From a virus, in IMG/VR virus record IMGVR_UViG_3300025818_000076, positions 1 to 36,091 of that record: a DNA stretch of 36,091 nucleotides, one strand, 5' to 3'. Shown here piece by piece: positions 1 through 6,972 of this stretch (position 1 is its first letter; the number at the start of each line of letters is the position of its first letter). The position numbers and the translations under genes were made by a program. The notes under the pieces are model-generated. The model did not search any database, had not been told where the DNA came from, and was given only the letters and a program-made list of their open reading frames with translations.

Positions 1-1
1 A

Positions 2-244
2 CTATCTCATGTACGTTCTGTTATTAAAAACGATACTCCACCAGAGAGATGTTACGAAGACAAACCAGAAGGGAAGTCAGGAAACAGAGTGTTGGCTATT
101 GGCTGTATGTACTGCGACTACAAAGATGACTGCTGGAAGGATGCAAACGAAGGTAAAGGATTACGAAAGTTTGTATATTCAAATGGTCCTAAGTTCTTTA
201 CAAAAATAGAGAAAGAGCCTAAAGTAGAAGAAGTGCCTTTATAA
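2..244 (+). CDS. Cas4-like PD-(D/E)XK exonuclease, 3' end only
   Basis: This is the last 80 codons of a gene that starts left of the window; the frame is open from base 2 and stops at 242-244. Visible is a cysteine cluster, GCMYCDYKDDCW, with C-x2-C-x5-C spacing, preceded by another Cys in ERCYED. Cas4 and AddB-type nucleases use such C-terminal cysteines to bind an iron-sulphur cluster, and phage PD-(D/E)XK exonucleases often keep it. The nuclease core is outside the window, so the activity is inferred from the C-terminus and from the neighbours: endonuclease I follows directly, its ATG abutting this stop codon. The likely role is processing DNA ends during recombination or host DNA breakdown. 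Another Fe-S nuclease-like protein is possible. Confidence 0.6.
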   Translation, partial: LSHVRSVIKNDTPPERCYEDKPEGKSGNRVLAIGCMYCDYKDDCWKDANEGKGLRKFVYSNGPKFFTKIEKEPKVEEVPL

Positions 245-622
245 ATGAATAACTACAGAAGTAAAGCAGAACAGTTTTTTGCAGAGTACCTTGAAACAAA
301 TTCTATTAAATTTGAATACGAAAATTTTAGTATTCCTTATGTTATTACTAAACATTATTATCCAGATTTTTTTATTGCTGATTATAATTTCTTTGTTGAA
401 TATAAGGGATACTTCAAACCCTCAGATAGAGGTAAACATTTACTATTTAAACAACAACATCCTAACATAGACATTAGATTTGTTTTTCAAAATGCGAGGA
501 ATAAGATAAACAAAAAATCCAAAACAACTTATGGCGATTGGTGCGATAGACATGGATTTATATGGGCAGAAGGAACCATACCTAAATCATGGCTACGAAA
601 AAACAAAAAATTGAAACACTAA
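245..622 (+). CDS. T7-type endonuclease I (Holliday junction resolvase)
   Basis: A 125-residue protein, close to the 149 residues of T7 gp3. It shows the PD-(D/E)XK core expected of that family: Glu9 in an N-terminal helix, then YYPDFFIADY with Asp41, and FFVEYKGYFK with Glu52 and Lys54. T7 endonuclease I uses a Glu, Asp, Glu, Lys set in the same order. The enzyme cuts branched DNA, resolving replication and recombination intermediates before packaging, and helps degrade host DNA. The gene starts directly after the exonuclease stop codon, and its 3' end overlaps the next gene by 34 bases, so the two are probably translationally coupled. The C-terminus is rich in Lys. Confidence 0.9.
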   Translation: MNNYRSKAEQFFAEYLETNSIKFEYENFSIPYVITKHYYPDFFIADYNFFVEYKGYFKPSDRGKHLLFKQQHPNIDIRFVFQNARNKINKKSKTTYGDWCDRHGFIWAEGTIPKSWLRKNKKLKH

Positions 623-1017
623 TTAGCTATAAAAATGAATACGTTAGTAGCGATTCATTATTAGATCAATATTTTTCTTCCGTAACTAGCGTAAGCAATG
701 TTATTCTTAATCCTGTAGATGATGACAAAGAAGAGTCATCTCCAGAAAGATTATTATTTCTCGCTGTTATCTATCAAGCAATCCTAGACGTAAGCCGTGA
801 AGAATTACCGGATGAGTCTGATCTTATCAAACGCCAGCGACGGGAAGCCCTAAGCTGGTTCTTCGATGAAAAATATATTGACGATCTTGACGAGATTTGC
901 TATCTAGCCGGTATCAATTCTAGATGGCTTGTCAGAATTGTTAAACAAATCGTAGACGGTGAATTAGAGTTTGACCGTAAGCGTATTAACGTTCTTATCA
1001 ATTCAACAAACACATAA
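589..1017 (+). CDS. Hypothetical protein with helix-turn-helix-like C-terminal half
   Basis: A 142-residue acidic protein. Residues around 85-120 (RREALSWFF, then EICYLAGINSRWLVRIV) resemble a short phage and prophage protein pattern in which an Arg-Arg-x-Ala and Trp helix is followed by a Cys-x-x-Ala-Gly turn and a second helix, which could be a helix-turn-helix. The first half has no recognisable motif. The start lies inside the endonuclease I gene (34-base overlap), with AGGA upstream at about the right distance. A DNA-binding or regulatory role is possible but rests only on the helix pattern. No function is assigned. Confidence 0.7.
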   Translation: MATKKQKIETLISYKNEYVSSDSLLDQYFSSVTSVSNVILNPVDDDKEESSPERLLFLAVIYQAILDVSREELPDESDLIKRQRREALSWFFDEKYIDDLDEICYLAGINSRWLVRIVKQIVDGELEFDRKRINVLINSTNT

Positions 1018-1028
1018 GGAATAAAGAA

Positions 1029-1313
1029 ATGTCTGGTGCTCAATGGTATTTGTTTAACGATGAAGAACCTTGGAATGAAGGTTCTGACAATGTAAACTCT
1101 CCATCACATTATAACAAAGGATTAGTAGAATGTATTGACGCCATTCAATCTGCTACTGATGATGGATTTGAGTATTATCTACAAGGTAATATCATTAAGT
1201 ATTTATGGCGTTACCGTCATAAGAATGGTGTAGAAGATTTAAGAAAAGCAAAATGGTACCTAAACAAGTTAATTGAAATCAAGGAGAAGCCTCTATGTAC
1301 GGACCAGAAGTAA
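1029..1313 (+). CDS. DUF3310 protein (T7 gp1.7-related domain)
   Basis: 94 residues, essentially only the DUF3310 domain. It contains the family signature NSPSHYNKGLVECIDAI, a central GNIIKYLWRYRHKNG, and EDLRKAKWYLNKLIE near the C-terminus. In T7 gp1.7 this domain is part of an unusual nucleoside monophosphate kinase active on dGMP and dTMP. Here the protein is shorter than gp1.7, so kinase activity is an inference. A ribosome site AAGGA lies 8 bases before the ATG. The gene overlaps the ribonucleotide reductase start by 19 bases, consistent with a shared role in dNTP supply. Confidence 0.85.
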   Translation: MSGAQWYLFNDEEPWNEGSDNVNSPSHYNKGLVECIDAIQSATDDGFEYYLQGNIIKYLWRYRHKNGVEDLRKAKWYLNKLIEIKEKPLCTDQK

Positions 1314-3013
1314 AAGCATGTGATGATCTTCATGCTCAAAAATACAGACTACCTAATGAAAGTTTTGAAGAGGCTATGCACCGTGTCGCAGGAGCTTTAA
1401 GCGATGATGAAGAACATTTTAACGACCTTAAAGAAATTCTTAAAGACATGCGTTTCATGCCAGCGGGACGTATTCAATCGGCTATGGGAAGCCCCAAGAA
1501 CGTTACAGCATACAATTGTTTTGTTTCTGGTACGATTCACGACTCAATGGAAAGCATTATGGAAAGGGCTTCCCAAGCCGCTGAGACTATGCGTAGAGGT
1601 GGTGGAATTGGTTATGACTTTAGCCACATTCGCCCTAGCGGTGATCGTATTGTATCCCTTGACTCTCATGCTTCTGGCCCTGTATCATTCATGCATATCT
1701 TTGATGCAATATGTAGGACGATTGTTTCGGCGGGACACAGGCGCGGAGCAATGATGGGTGTTCTACGTGTAGATCATCCAGATATTGAAAGCTTTATTCG
1801 CGCTAAACAAAATGACAACTCACTAACAAACTTCAACATCTCTGTAGGCGTAACAGACGAGTTTATGGATTGTGTTATTAAACAAAAGCCATTTGAGCTA
1901 AAGTTCAATGGTAAGGTTTATAAACATATCAACGCCAACGCTCTTTGGAATGAGATTATGCGAGCCAACTGGGATTGGGCAGAACCTGGAGTTCTGTTTA
2001 TTGATCGTATCAACGATGATAATCCCTTGAGCTACATTGAAACTATTGAAGCAACTAATCCTTGTGGTGAGCAGCCACTTCCACCATTTGGTGCATGCCT
2101 ACTTGGTAGTTTTAATCTTGTTAAATATACATCTATCAACAGAGTTGGTAGTGATATAAAGTTTACATTTGACTTTAATAAACTACGTGAGGATGTTCCA
2201 ATTGTTGTCCGTGCAATGGATAACGTTATTGATCGTACTCAATATCCTCTGAATGAACAGGAGAAGGAAGCTAAGAACAAGAGGCGTATGGGTCTAGGTG
2301 TTACAGGTGTAGGAAATGTTATTGCTCTTATGGAACTACGATATGGTGAGAAGGAATCTCTTAGCTTTATTCGTAAGGTTCTAAAGACAATCTGTTATGC
2401 TGCATATGAAGCTAGTTCTGATCTTGCAAAGGAGAAAGGATCGTTTCCATTCTTTGATAAGGAAAAGTACACAGCCTCTGGCTTTGTCTCTCGTCTTCCA
2501 GAAGACTTAATTGAAAAGATCAAGAAGCAAGGTATGCGTAACAGCCATCTTATGTCTATTGCTCCTACCGGCACTATCAGCTTCTGTGCAGATAACATTT
2601 CAAGTGGACTGGAGCCTGTCTTTGCACATGAGCTTGATCGTACAGTCCTTACAGAAACAGGACATACCATCGTTAAACTAAAGGATTATGTGTGGAATAA
2701 GTATGGTATCCGTTCACAAACTACGGACAATCTCAGTGTAGACAATCATCTTGATATGCAGATAGCAGCACAACCCTTCATTGACAGTGCTATTTCAAAG
2801 ACTATCAACGTAGGTGATGCTGTAACGTTTGAAGAATTTAAGAATATCTATACCAATGCTTGGAAAGGAAAGCTCAAGGGTGTAACAACCTTTAGGCTTG
2901 CTGGTAAACGGTATGGCATTCTTAATAAGATTGACGCCCCTATCAAAGATGAACAAGAAGGGGCAGCTTGTTTCTACGATCCAGAAACAGGTAAAAAGGA
3001 ATGTGATTTATAA
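1295..3013 (+). CDS. nrdJ: Class II (adenosylcobalamin-dependent) ribonucleotide reductase
   Basis: 572 residues, short for NrdJ because there is no N-terminal ATP-cone domain; the protein begins close to the catalytic barrel. Catalytic residues are visible: Cys75 in AYNCFVSG, Asn255, Cys257 and Glu259 in NPCGEQPLPP, and Cys268 in GACLLGSFNL. Cys257 would carry the thiyl radical, and Cys75 with Cys268 would form the redox pair. SAPTGTIS-type family sequence appears as SIAPTGTISF. The C-terminal tail has Cys559 and Cys570, presumably the pair that re-reduces the active site; their wide spacing is unusual. No small subunit gene is in the window, which fits a class II enzyme generating its radical from coenzyme B12. 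AGGAG precedes the ATG. It would convert ribonucleotides to deoxyribonucleotides for phage replication. Confidence 0.92.
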   Translation: MYGPEVKACDDLHAQKYRLPNESFEEAMHRVAGALSDDEEHFNDLKEILKDMRFMPAGRIQSAMGSPKNVTAYNCFVSGTIHDSMESIMERASQAAETMRRGGGIGYDFSHIRPSGDRIVSLDSHASGPVSFMHIFDAICRTIVSAGHRRGAMMGVLRVDHPDIESFIRAKQNDNSLTNFNISVGVTDEFMDCVIKQKPFELKFNGKVYKHINANALWNEIMRANWDWAEPGVLFIDRINDDNPLSYIETIEATNPCGEQPLPPFGACLLGSFNLVKYTSINRVGSDIKFTFDFNKLREDVPIVVRAMDNVIDRTQYPLNEQEKEAKNKRRMGLGVTGVGNVIALMELRYGEKESLSFIRKVLKTICYAAYEASSDLAKEKGSFPFFDKEKYTASGFVSRLPEDLIEKIKKQGMRNSHLMSIAPTGTISFCADNISSGLEPVFAHELDRTVLTETGHTIVKLKDYVWNKYGIRSQTTDNLSVDNHLDMQIAAQPFIDSAISKTINVGDAVTFEEFKNIYTNAWKGKLKGVTTFRLAGKRYGILNKIDAPIKDEQEGAACFYDPETGKKECDL

Positions 3014-3035
3014 GTAAAAAAGATTTAAAGGTTTT

Positions 3036-3080
3036 AAAGATAGGCTGTACGATAATTTTTATTGTATGGTCTATCTTTTT
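3036..3080. terminator. Convergent transcription terminator hairpin
   Basis: Bases 3036-3055 pair with 3059-3078 around a 3-base loop. The stem is AAAGATAG/CTATCTTT outside and TACGATAA/TTATTGTA inside, joined by a 4-pair segment mostly of G-T wobbles, giving an unbroken 20-pair stem. On the + strand it ends in TTTTT (3076-3080), as for an intrinsic terminator. It lies 22 bases after the reductase stop codon and directly next to the stop codon of the opposing gene at 3079. It probably acts in both directions, but is better formed for the + strand. Confidence 0.8.
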
Positions 3081-3519
3081 AACGAGCATTCTTAACCATA
3101 GATGCACCAAAATACAATCCGACGATAGCGGAAAGAAGGTGAGTATCAAGTGGTGTAATCACTAAGCCCGTTAAAGCTTGCCATTTAATTGCTTCCTTTC
3201 CTTCTGTAAAGAAAAGGAAACCTGGGTTCCATTCTGTATAACCAATGTTAACAGGAATATCAGGCCAAAATACTGCTACAATCTTAGGCCAAACAATAAT
3301 TGCAAACACAGCAGAGATGGCAATGATGCGGCGAGTAACCTGAAAGCCTTTGCTTTCGTATTTACGTGCATCATTAATAGCCTTGCGTTGAGCGGATAGT
3401 CCGGTAATTGCTCTATCAAATGCTTGCTGTTTTGCTTCTTGACTTCTGCTCCACATTGTCATAAGACCAGACATAAGACCAGAGCCTAGCATTGTTATAA
3501 GTTCAAAAGGTATGCCCAT
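3079..3519 (-). CDS. Three-TM membrane protein, possible holin
   Basis: 146 residues with three hydrophobic segments: about 4-23, 63-85 and 114-141. Between the first two lies a charged, probably helical stretch (SRSQEAKQQAFDRAITG). This size and layout resemble the 3-TM holins of gene transfer agents and phages, but I see no decisive motif. It is the last gene of the - strand operon and ends on the terminator. The ATG follows the previous stop codon after one base, so translation is probably coupled. It could make the inner-membrane lesion for lysis or be another membrane protein. A second holin candidate lies at 19701-19886. Confidence 0.6.
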   Translation of the reverse strand: MGIPFELITMLGSGLMSGLMTMWSRSQEAKQQAFDRAITGLSAQRKAINDARKYESKGFQVTRRIIAISAVFAIIVWPKIVAVFWPDIPVNIGYTEWNPGFLFFTEGKEAIKWQALTGLVITPLDTHLLSAIVGLYFGASMVKNAR

Positions 3520-3520
3520 A

Positions 3521-3826
3521 CTAATCGGTTTCCTCTGTTGCGTAAATATCCAAGAGATTCCGTCTATAAAGGGAAAGAACGGTATAAAGCCTACTGACTG
3601 AGATGCTTCCCATGATGTAATTGTCTGTTCTCCCTTCTTCGTTAAATAGTACTACCATAGCTCCTGTTATTTTCTTGTCGTTTCTGACACTCTCTAGAAC
3701 ATCGTCTAGGTTCTTTAACACAAAGCCATGTATATCGTCTATTTCCTTTTCGGATAACTCTTGGTCATCTTGTACTGTTAGTAAGCTTTTTTTAAAAGGG
3801 ATTACATTATCTATTTTATCATCCAT
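3521..3826 (-). CDS. Hypothetical small acidic protein
   Basis: 101 residues with no recognised family. It has an acidic N-terminal half (DDQELSEKEIDDIHGFVL), then a beta-like stretch GAMVVLFNEEGRTDNYIMG and a helix SVSRLYTVLSLYRRNLLDI. No signal peptide or membrane segment. It sits between the glycan-related fusion gene and the 3-TM membrane protein, with only a few bases on each side, so it is co-transcribed with them. The alternating hydrophobic pattern suggests a small folded alpha/beta protein. Function unknown. Confidence 0.65.
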   Translation of the reverse strand: MDDKIDNVIPFKKSLLTVQDDQELSEKEIDDIHGFVLKNLDDVLESVRNDKKITGAMVVLFNEEGRTDNYIMGSISVSRLYTVLSLYRRNLLDIYATEETD

Positions 3827-3831
3827 ATTTT

Positions 3832-6114
3832 TTATTCACCATACAGAGATTTAAAATCTGGTTTTATTGTATAGTTAGACCCTCTAAACAACGAAGGGGC
3901 TACACCTTCTCCATAAACAAATATATCCATATCAACCTCATTCTCTCTGTTTAACAAAGCCTCAAAGTCTTGAGACAAGGCTAATAGCTCACCAGTTGTA
4001 TAGAATATATCTTCTTCCTTTGTCTTTGGATTTAGAATACCAATCTTAATCCATTTCTTCTTTCCATACATATCGACTTCATCAAGGTCTTCTGGAACAC
4101 CTTCATGGCAGCAGTCCATACCAAAGATATGAAACTCTCTGAAGCCTAGTGTATGTCCGATACCAATTGTACGCATTGCAGAGCAAGTACCGCCAGTAAT
4201 AAGTTCCTGCTCCTGTAACTCTTGCATGTCAATAAGAGCGTTTGTGTAAGCATGCCAGCCAATAATGTTAGCCCCTTTCTCAACAAGATACTTTGTAACA
4301 TCAATGTTAGTCATGCTTGCGACAAAGTACTTTACCTTTGGATGAGGATCAGCTAACAATTCTCTACGAACAATACCGTGCGTAGATGTTCCGTCAAATG
4401 GACGAGGATCAAGAATAACGCAACCCCAAGGAATGATACCATTCTCAATCAATGTATTATGAGAATGCTTAACACAGAAAACCTTTGCTCCGTGCTTCTG
4501 AAGTTCCTTAATCTTATCTAGATTTTTAACAAGAGAAGGACCAGCAGAAGCTAAGACAAGTTTACCATGATGCCAGTGGCAACGCTGTACCATGTTATCA
4601 TTGAACAACTTCATGTTTTCACGAACGTTGTTTTGAATGTTATCAGGAGGTACACAATCTCTTGGATTAACTTGAACAGGAACCTTGTGTGTATCTGGTG
4701 GATTTGGAAGGCTAAGATCATTCAGAACAACAGCAAGGTTTACATGTCCACCACCGGCTACTCTATCACCAGTAGAGATGATGAACCTACGTTGTTTACC
4801 TGTACGATCAGTACCACCTAGTTCCTTATAAATATCGTTGACGCCTAAAAACTCTGTAGGCATTTTTCCTTGTTCATCTTCTGTATAATAATCATCCAGA
4901 ACGATGACAGGAATGTTCTTACAAAGCTCATAGTCACTACGTACAGTTTCAGTAGAATGTCCACCATCAATGAAAACAAAGTCAGGCTTTACATTATACA
5001 TATTACAAAGGCTAGGATCGTTTAGAATACTTAACTTACTTTTTGAGTCGCCCTTCATTAGATAAAATGTTAAAGTCTTATTTATCTTTGCGTACTCTTT
5101 AGCAAGATCAGTTAGCTTTAGTTCAACAGACTTCTTTGTATAATGCTTCTTTACATTAAACTCTTCCTTATCTGTTTCATCCGTAGCGTCTTCAAATAGA
5201 TCAATACCAGTGTAGTGAACAGTGTCGTTAGCCTCAAAGGCAGATTGGATCATTGCACAAGCTGTATCGCCATTCCATGTGCCAATCTCTAGAATGTTCT
5301 TACGCTTATAGTGTTTGACCATAGCACACAGATCAACATACCTACGTGCCTTGAAGTTTGGATTATTTCCAGAGCCGTACTTCTTGTTACCCTTTAGATG
5401 AACAATATGATTACCTAGAGGAGATAAATCAAAAGCATCTAGTCCTTCACAGTTCGGTGTAAGATCATGTGTAACCATGCCATGAGCTTCATGTAGAATG
5501 CGAAGACGATCAAACACATAGTTATCAGCAAAGCATTGTAACTTTAGAACTTCGTCTGAATTATAGTAGTTAACATAATCAGTCATGAAGACTTCTACTA
5601 TGCCAGGATTGATATTATAGCCAATAAGAGAAGAACATGTGGCATAGGCATTCTTACGGCCTAGATAGACTATATCAGCTTCATCGTTAAATGTCTGGCT
5701 TAACAACTCTTCTGTGATAGGCTCATACGTTACACTGTCCGCATCCAACCAAATCAACCACTGTGCATTTCCACCATCACGGTCTAGAAGATAATTCATA
5801 GCCATGTGTTGAGCGTATACCTTGTGGCTAAACTTCACGGCATCTTGATAGAAGTTATACGTATTCTTTCCAGCCTTACCATCAAACTGTTTGTTACGTT
5901 CCTTAAATTCAATTAGCCGGTCATTGTCTAGTAGATCAAAGTAATGAATGTTATCGGCTTTAGGCGCGTTGTCTGGTAGAGGATAACCATCACAATAACA
6001 AAGAAGTTGAATATCCTTTGGCCAATATTCAATGAAGCTATTTAGAAAACGTTCACCGTATACATCCCAACTTTTAACTGGAAAGGATGTAACAATCGTG
6101 TATTTATTTGACAT
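3832..6114 (-). CDS. Three-domain fusion: glycosyltransferase - SAM methyltransferase - DUF115 (Maf/MptE-like)
   Basis: 760 residues in three parts. Residues 1-255 look like a nucleotide-sugar glycosyltransferase of GT-A type with a DxD-type metal site in LIWLDADSVTY (Asp124, Asp126). Residues 270-470 are a class I methyltransferase: ILEIGTWNGDTA (274-285) is the SAM-binding loop, TGIDLFED (302-309) follows, then FIDGGHS (381-387) and VLDDYY (405-410), as in the Methyltransf_24 and CmcI-like groups. Residues 515-760 match DUF115: LASAGPSLVKNL (521-532), VILDPRP (566-572) and FHIFGMDCC (661-669). DUF115 occurs in Maf proteins that glycosylate flagellin, and in archaeal MptE. The protein probably makes or modifies a surface sugar, on phage proteins or on the host envelope; the substrate cannot be read. 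It follows the other glycosyltransferase by 7 bases. Confidence 0.82.
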   Translation of the reverse strand: MSNKYTIVTSFPVKSWDVYGERFLNSFIEYWPKDIQLLCYCDGYPLPDNAPKADNIHYFDLLDNDRLIEFKERNKQFDGKAGKNTYNFYQDAVKFSHKVYAQHMAMNYLLDRDGGNAQWLIWLDADSVTYEPITEELLSQTFNDEADIVYLGRKNAYATCSSLIGYNINPGIVEVFMTDYVNYYNSDEVLKLQCFADNYVFDRLRILHEAHGMVTHDLTPNCEGLDAFDLSPLGNHIVHLKGNKKYGSGNNPNFKARRYVDLCAMVKHYKRKNILEIGTWNGDTACAMIQSAFEANDTVHYTGIDLFEDATDETDKEEFNVKKHYTKKSVELKLTDLAKEYAKINKTLTFYLMKGDSKSKLSILNDPSLCNMYNVKPDFVFIDGGHSTETVRSDYELCKNIPVIVLDDYYTEDEQGKMPTEFLGVNDIYKELGGTDRTGKQRRFIISTGDRVAGGGHVNLAVVLNDLSLPNPPDTHKVPVQVNPRDCVPPDNIQNNVRENMKLFNDNMVQRCHWHHGKLVLASAGPSLVKNLDKIKELQKHGAKVFCVKHSHNTLIENGIIPWGCVILDPRPFDGTSTHGIVRRELLADPHPKVKYFVASMTNIDVTKYLVEKGANIIGWHAYTNALIDMQELQEQELITGGTCSAMRTIGIGHTLGFREFHIFGMDCCHEGVPEDLDEVDMYGKKKWIKIGILNPKTKEEDIFYTTGELLALSQDFEALLNRENEVDMDIFVYGEGVAPSLFRGSNYTIKPDFKSLYGE

Positions 6115-6121
6115 TTATTGA

Positions 6122-6889
6122 TTAGTCCATTAAATGGTTGATGATAAAATTCTTTGGAATTGATTGTAGATAGTCAATCCAAACCTCTCCAAAGTCACAG
6201 TCCTTGTATTCCTCAAACCAAGGTCCACCCTTTGTAAAATGAATAGCCTTTGGCTTCTTTCCGTTGTTTGTTACACCAGGAACAAAGTTCCACTCTTCTG
6301 GTAAAGGACCAATAGCTTCATCTTTAGTCCATTTAAACTTATGAAGATGGGAACCGTTAGAATTATTTACTGTGATATGATCTAGTTTCTGTACATCAGG
6401 ATGGCTCAGATTGAACATCATTAATGATGACCAAAGCTTCTTTGTGTAACGAGTTTGTAAAACGTTATCCATTTTGTATCGTTCTTTTTCATCTGGAATC
6501 CAGTTAAACTTTACACACATTACAGAATAACGATCATCAGCTAATTCAAATAGCTTTTTGATGTTTTCAAGAAACACAACATCACCATCAACAAAGATAG
6601 CCCAGCCATCCTTTCCTTGTTGCCTACAGATTTCAGGTACTAGAAATCTACTAAAGGAAAACTCAGTAGAGAAAGGCTTACTGTCGATAGTATCGAAGTA
6701 CTGTCCAGTCTCTGAAATAAAAGCTTTACGATAGTAGAGTTTTTGTTGTTGAAGGTTTTTCTTATTGATAAAGTCTACCGATACATTATCGTCACCTACT
6801 TTTAGATTTGAGATAATACTGTATTTGCAGACAATAGAAGCCAGGGCTTCACGAGGGTCATAACCCACGAAGACATGCTTGTTTGACAT
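6122..6889 (-). CDS. GT8-like nucleotide-sugar glycosyltransferase
   Basis: 255 residues. The N-terminus HVFVGYDPREALA is typical of GT-A nucleotide-diphospho-sugar transferases of the glycogenin/LPS (GT8-like) type. Asp101-Gly-Asp103 in WAIFVDGDVVFLEN is the DxD site that holds the metal and nucleotide sugar. KLWSSLMMFNLSHPD (151-165) and the C-terminal IHFTKGGPWFEE (216-227), with its conserved His, complete the pattern. No signal peptide or membrane segment, so it should act in the host cytoplasm. It is followed after 7 bases by the GT-methyltransferase-DUF115 fusion and probably works with it. Both proteins begin with MSNK. The acceptor is unknown. Confidence 0.8.
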   Translation of the reverse strand: MSNKHVFVGYDPREALASIVCKYSIISNLKVGDDNVSVDFINKKNLQQQKLYYRKAFISETGQYFDTIDSKPFSTEFSFSRFLVPEICRQQGKDGWAIFVDGDVVFLENIKKLFELADDRYSVMCVKFNWIPDEKERYKMDNVLQTRYTKKLWSSLMMFNLSHPDVQKLDHITVNNSNGSHLHKFKWTKDEAIGPLPEEWNFVPGVTNNGKKPKAIHFTKGGPWFEEYKDCDFGEVWIDYLQSIPKNFIINHLMD

Positions 6890-6936
6890 TTTGATTATGT
6901 ATATTAAATTTAAGTTGTTAAAGACAGTAACGTAAT

Positions 6937-6963
6937 ATTATAAGGTATAAGGATTATATGCAA
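6937..6963 (-). promoter_or_regulatory. Candidate sigma70-like promoter before the glycan cassette
   Basis: On the - strand, TTGCAT (6963-6958) is followed by 15 bases and TATAAT (6942-6937). This lies in the 83-base gap between the 1933-residue protein and the glycosyltransferases. The -10 box is perfect, but the spacer is shorter than the usual 17 and the region is very AT-rich, so a chance match is possible. If real, it would let the sugar genes be expressed separately from the virion genes. Confidence 0.35.
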
Positions 6964-6972
6964 ATATTAATT

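Noticed and set aside
9-209. Open frame of 66 codons near the left edge
   Set aside because: It overlaps the Cas4-like exonuclease end in another frame. The frame from base 2 has the Cys cluster and abuts the next gene, so this one is a shadow.
1404-1754. Frame of 116 codons with hydrophobic stretches
   Set aside because: It lies wholly inside the reductase gene, whose catalytic motifs are clear; a shadow frame.
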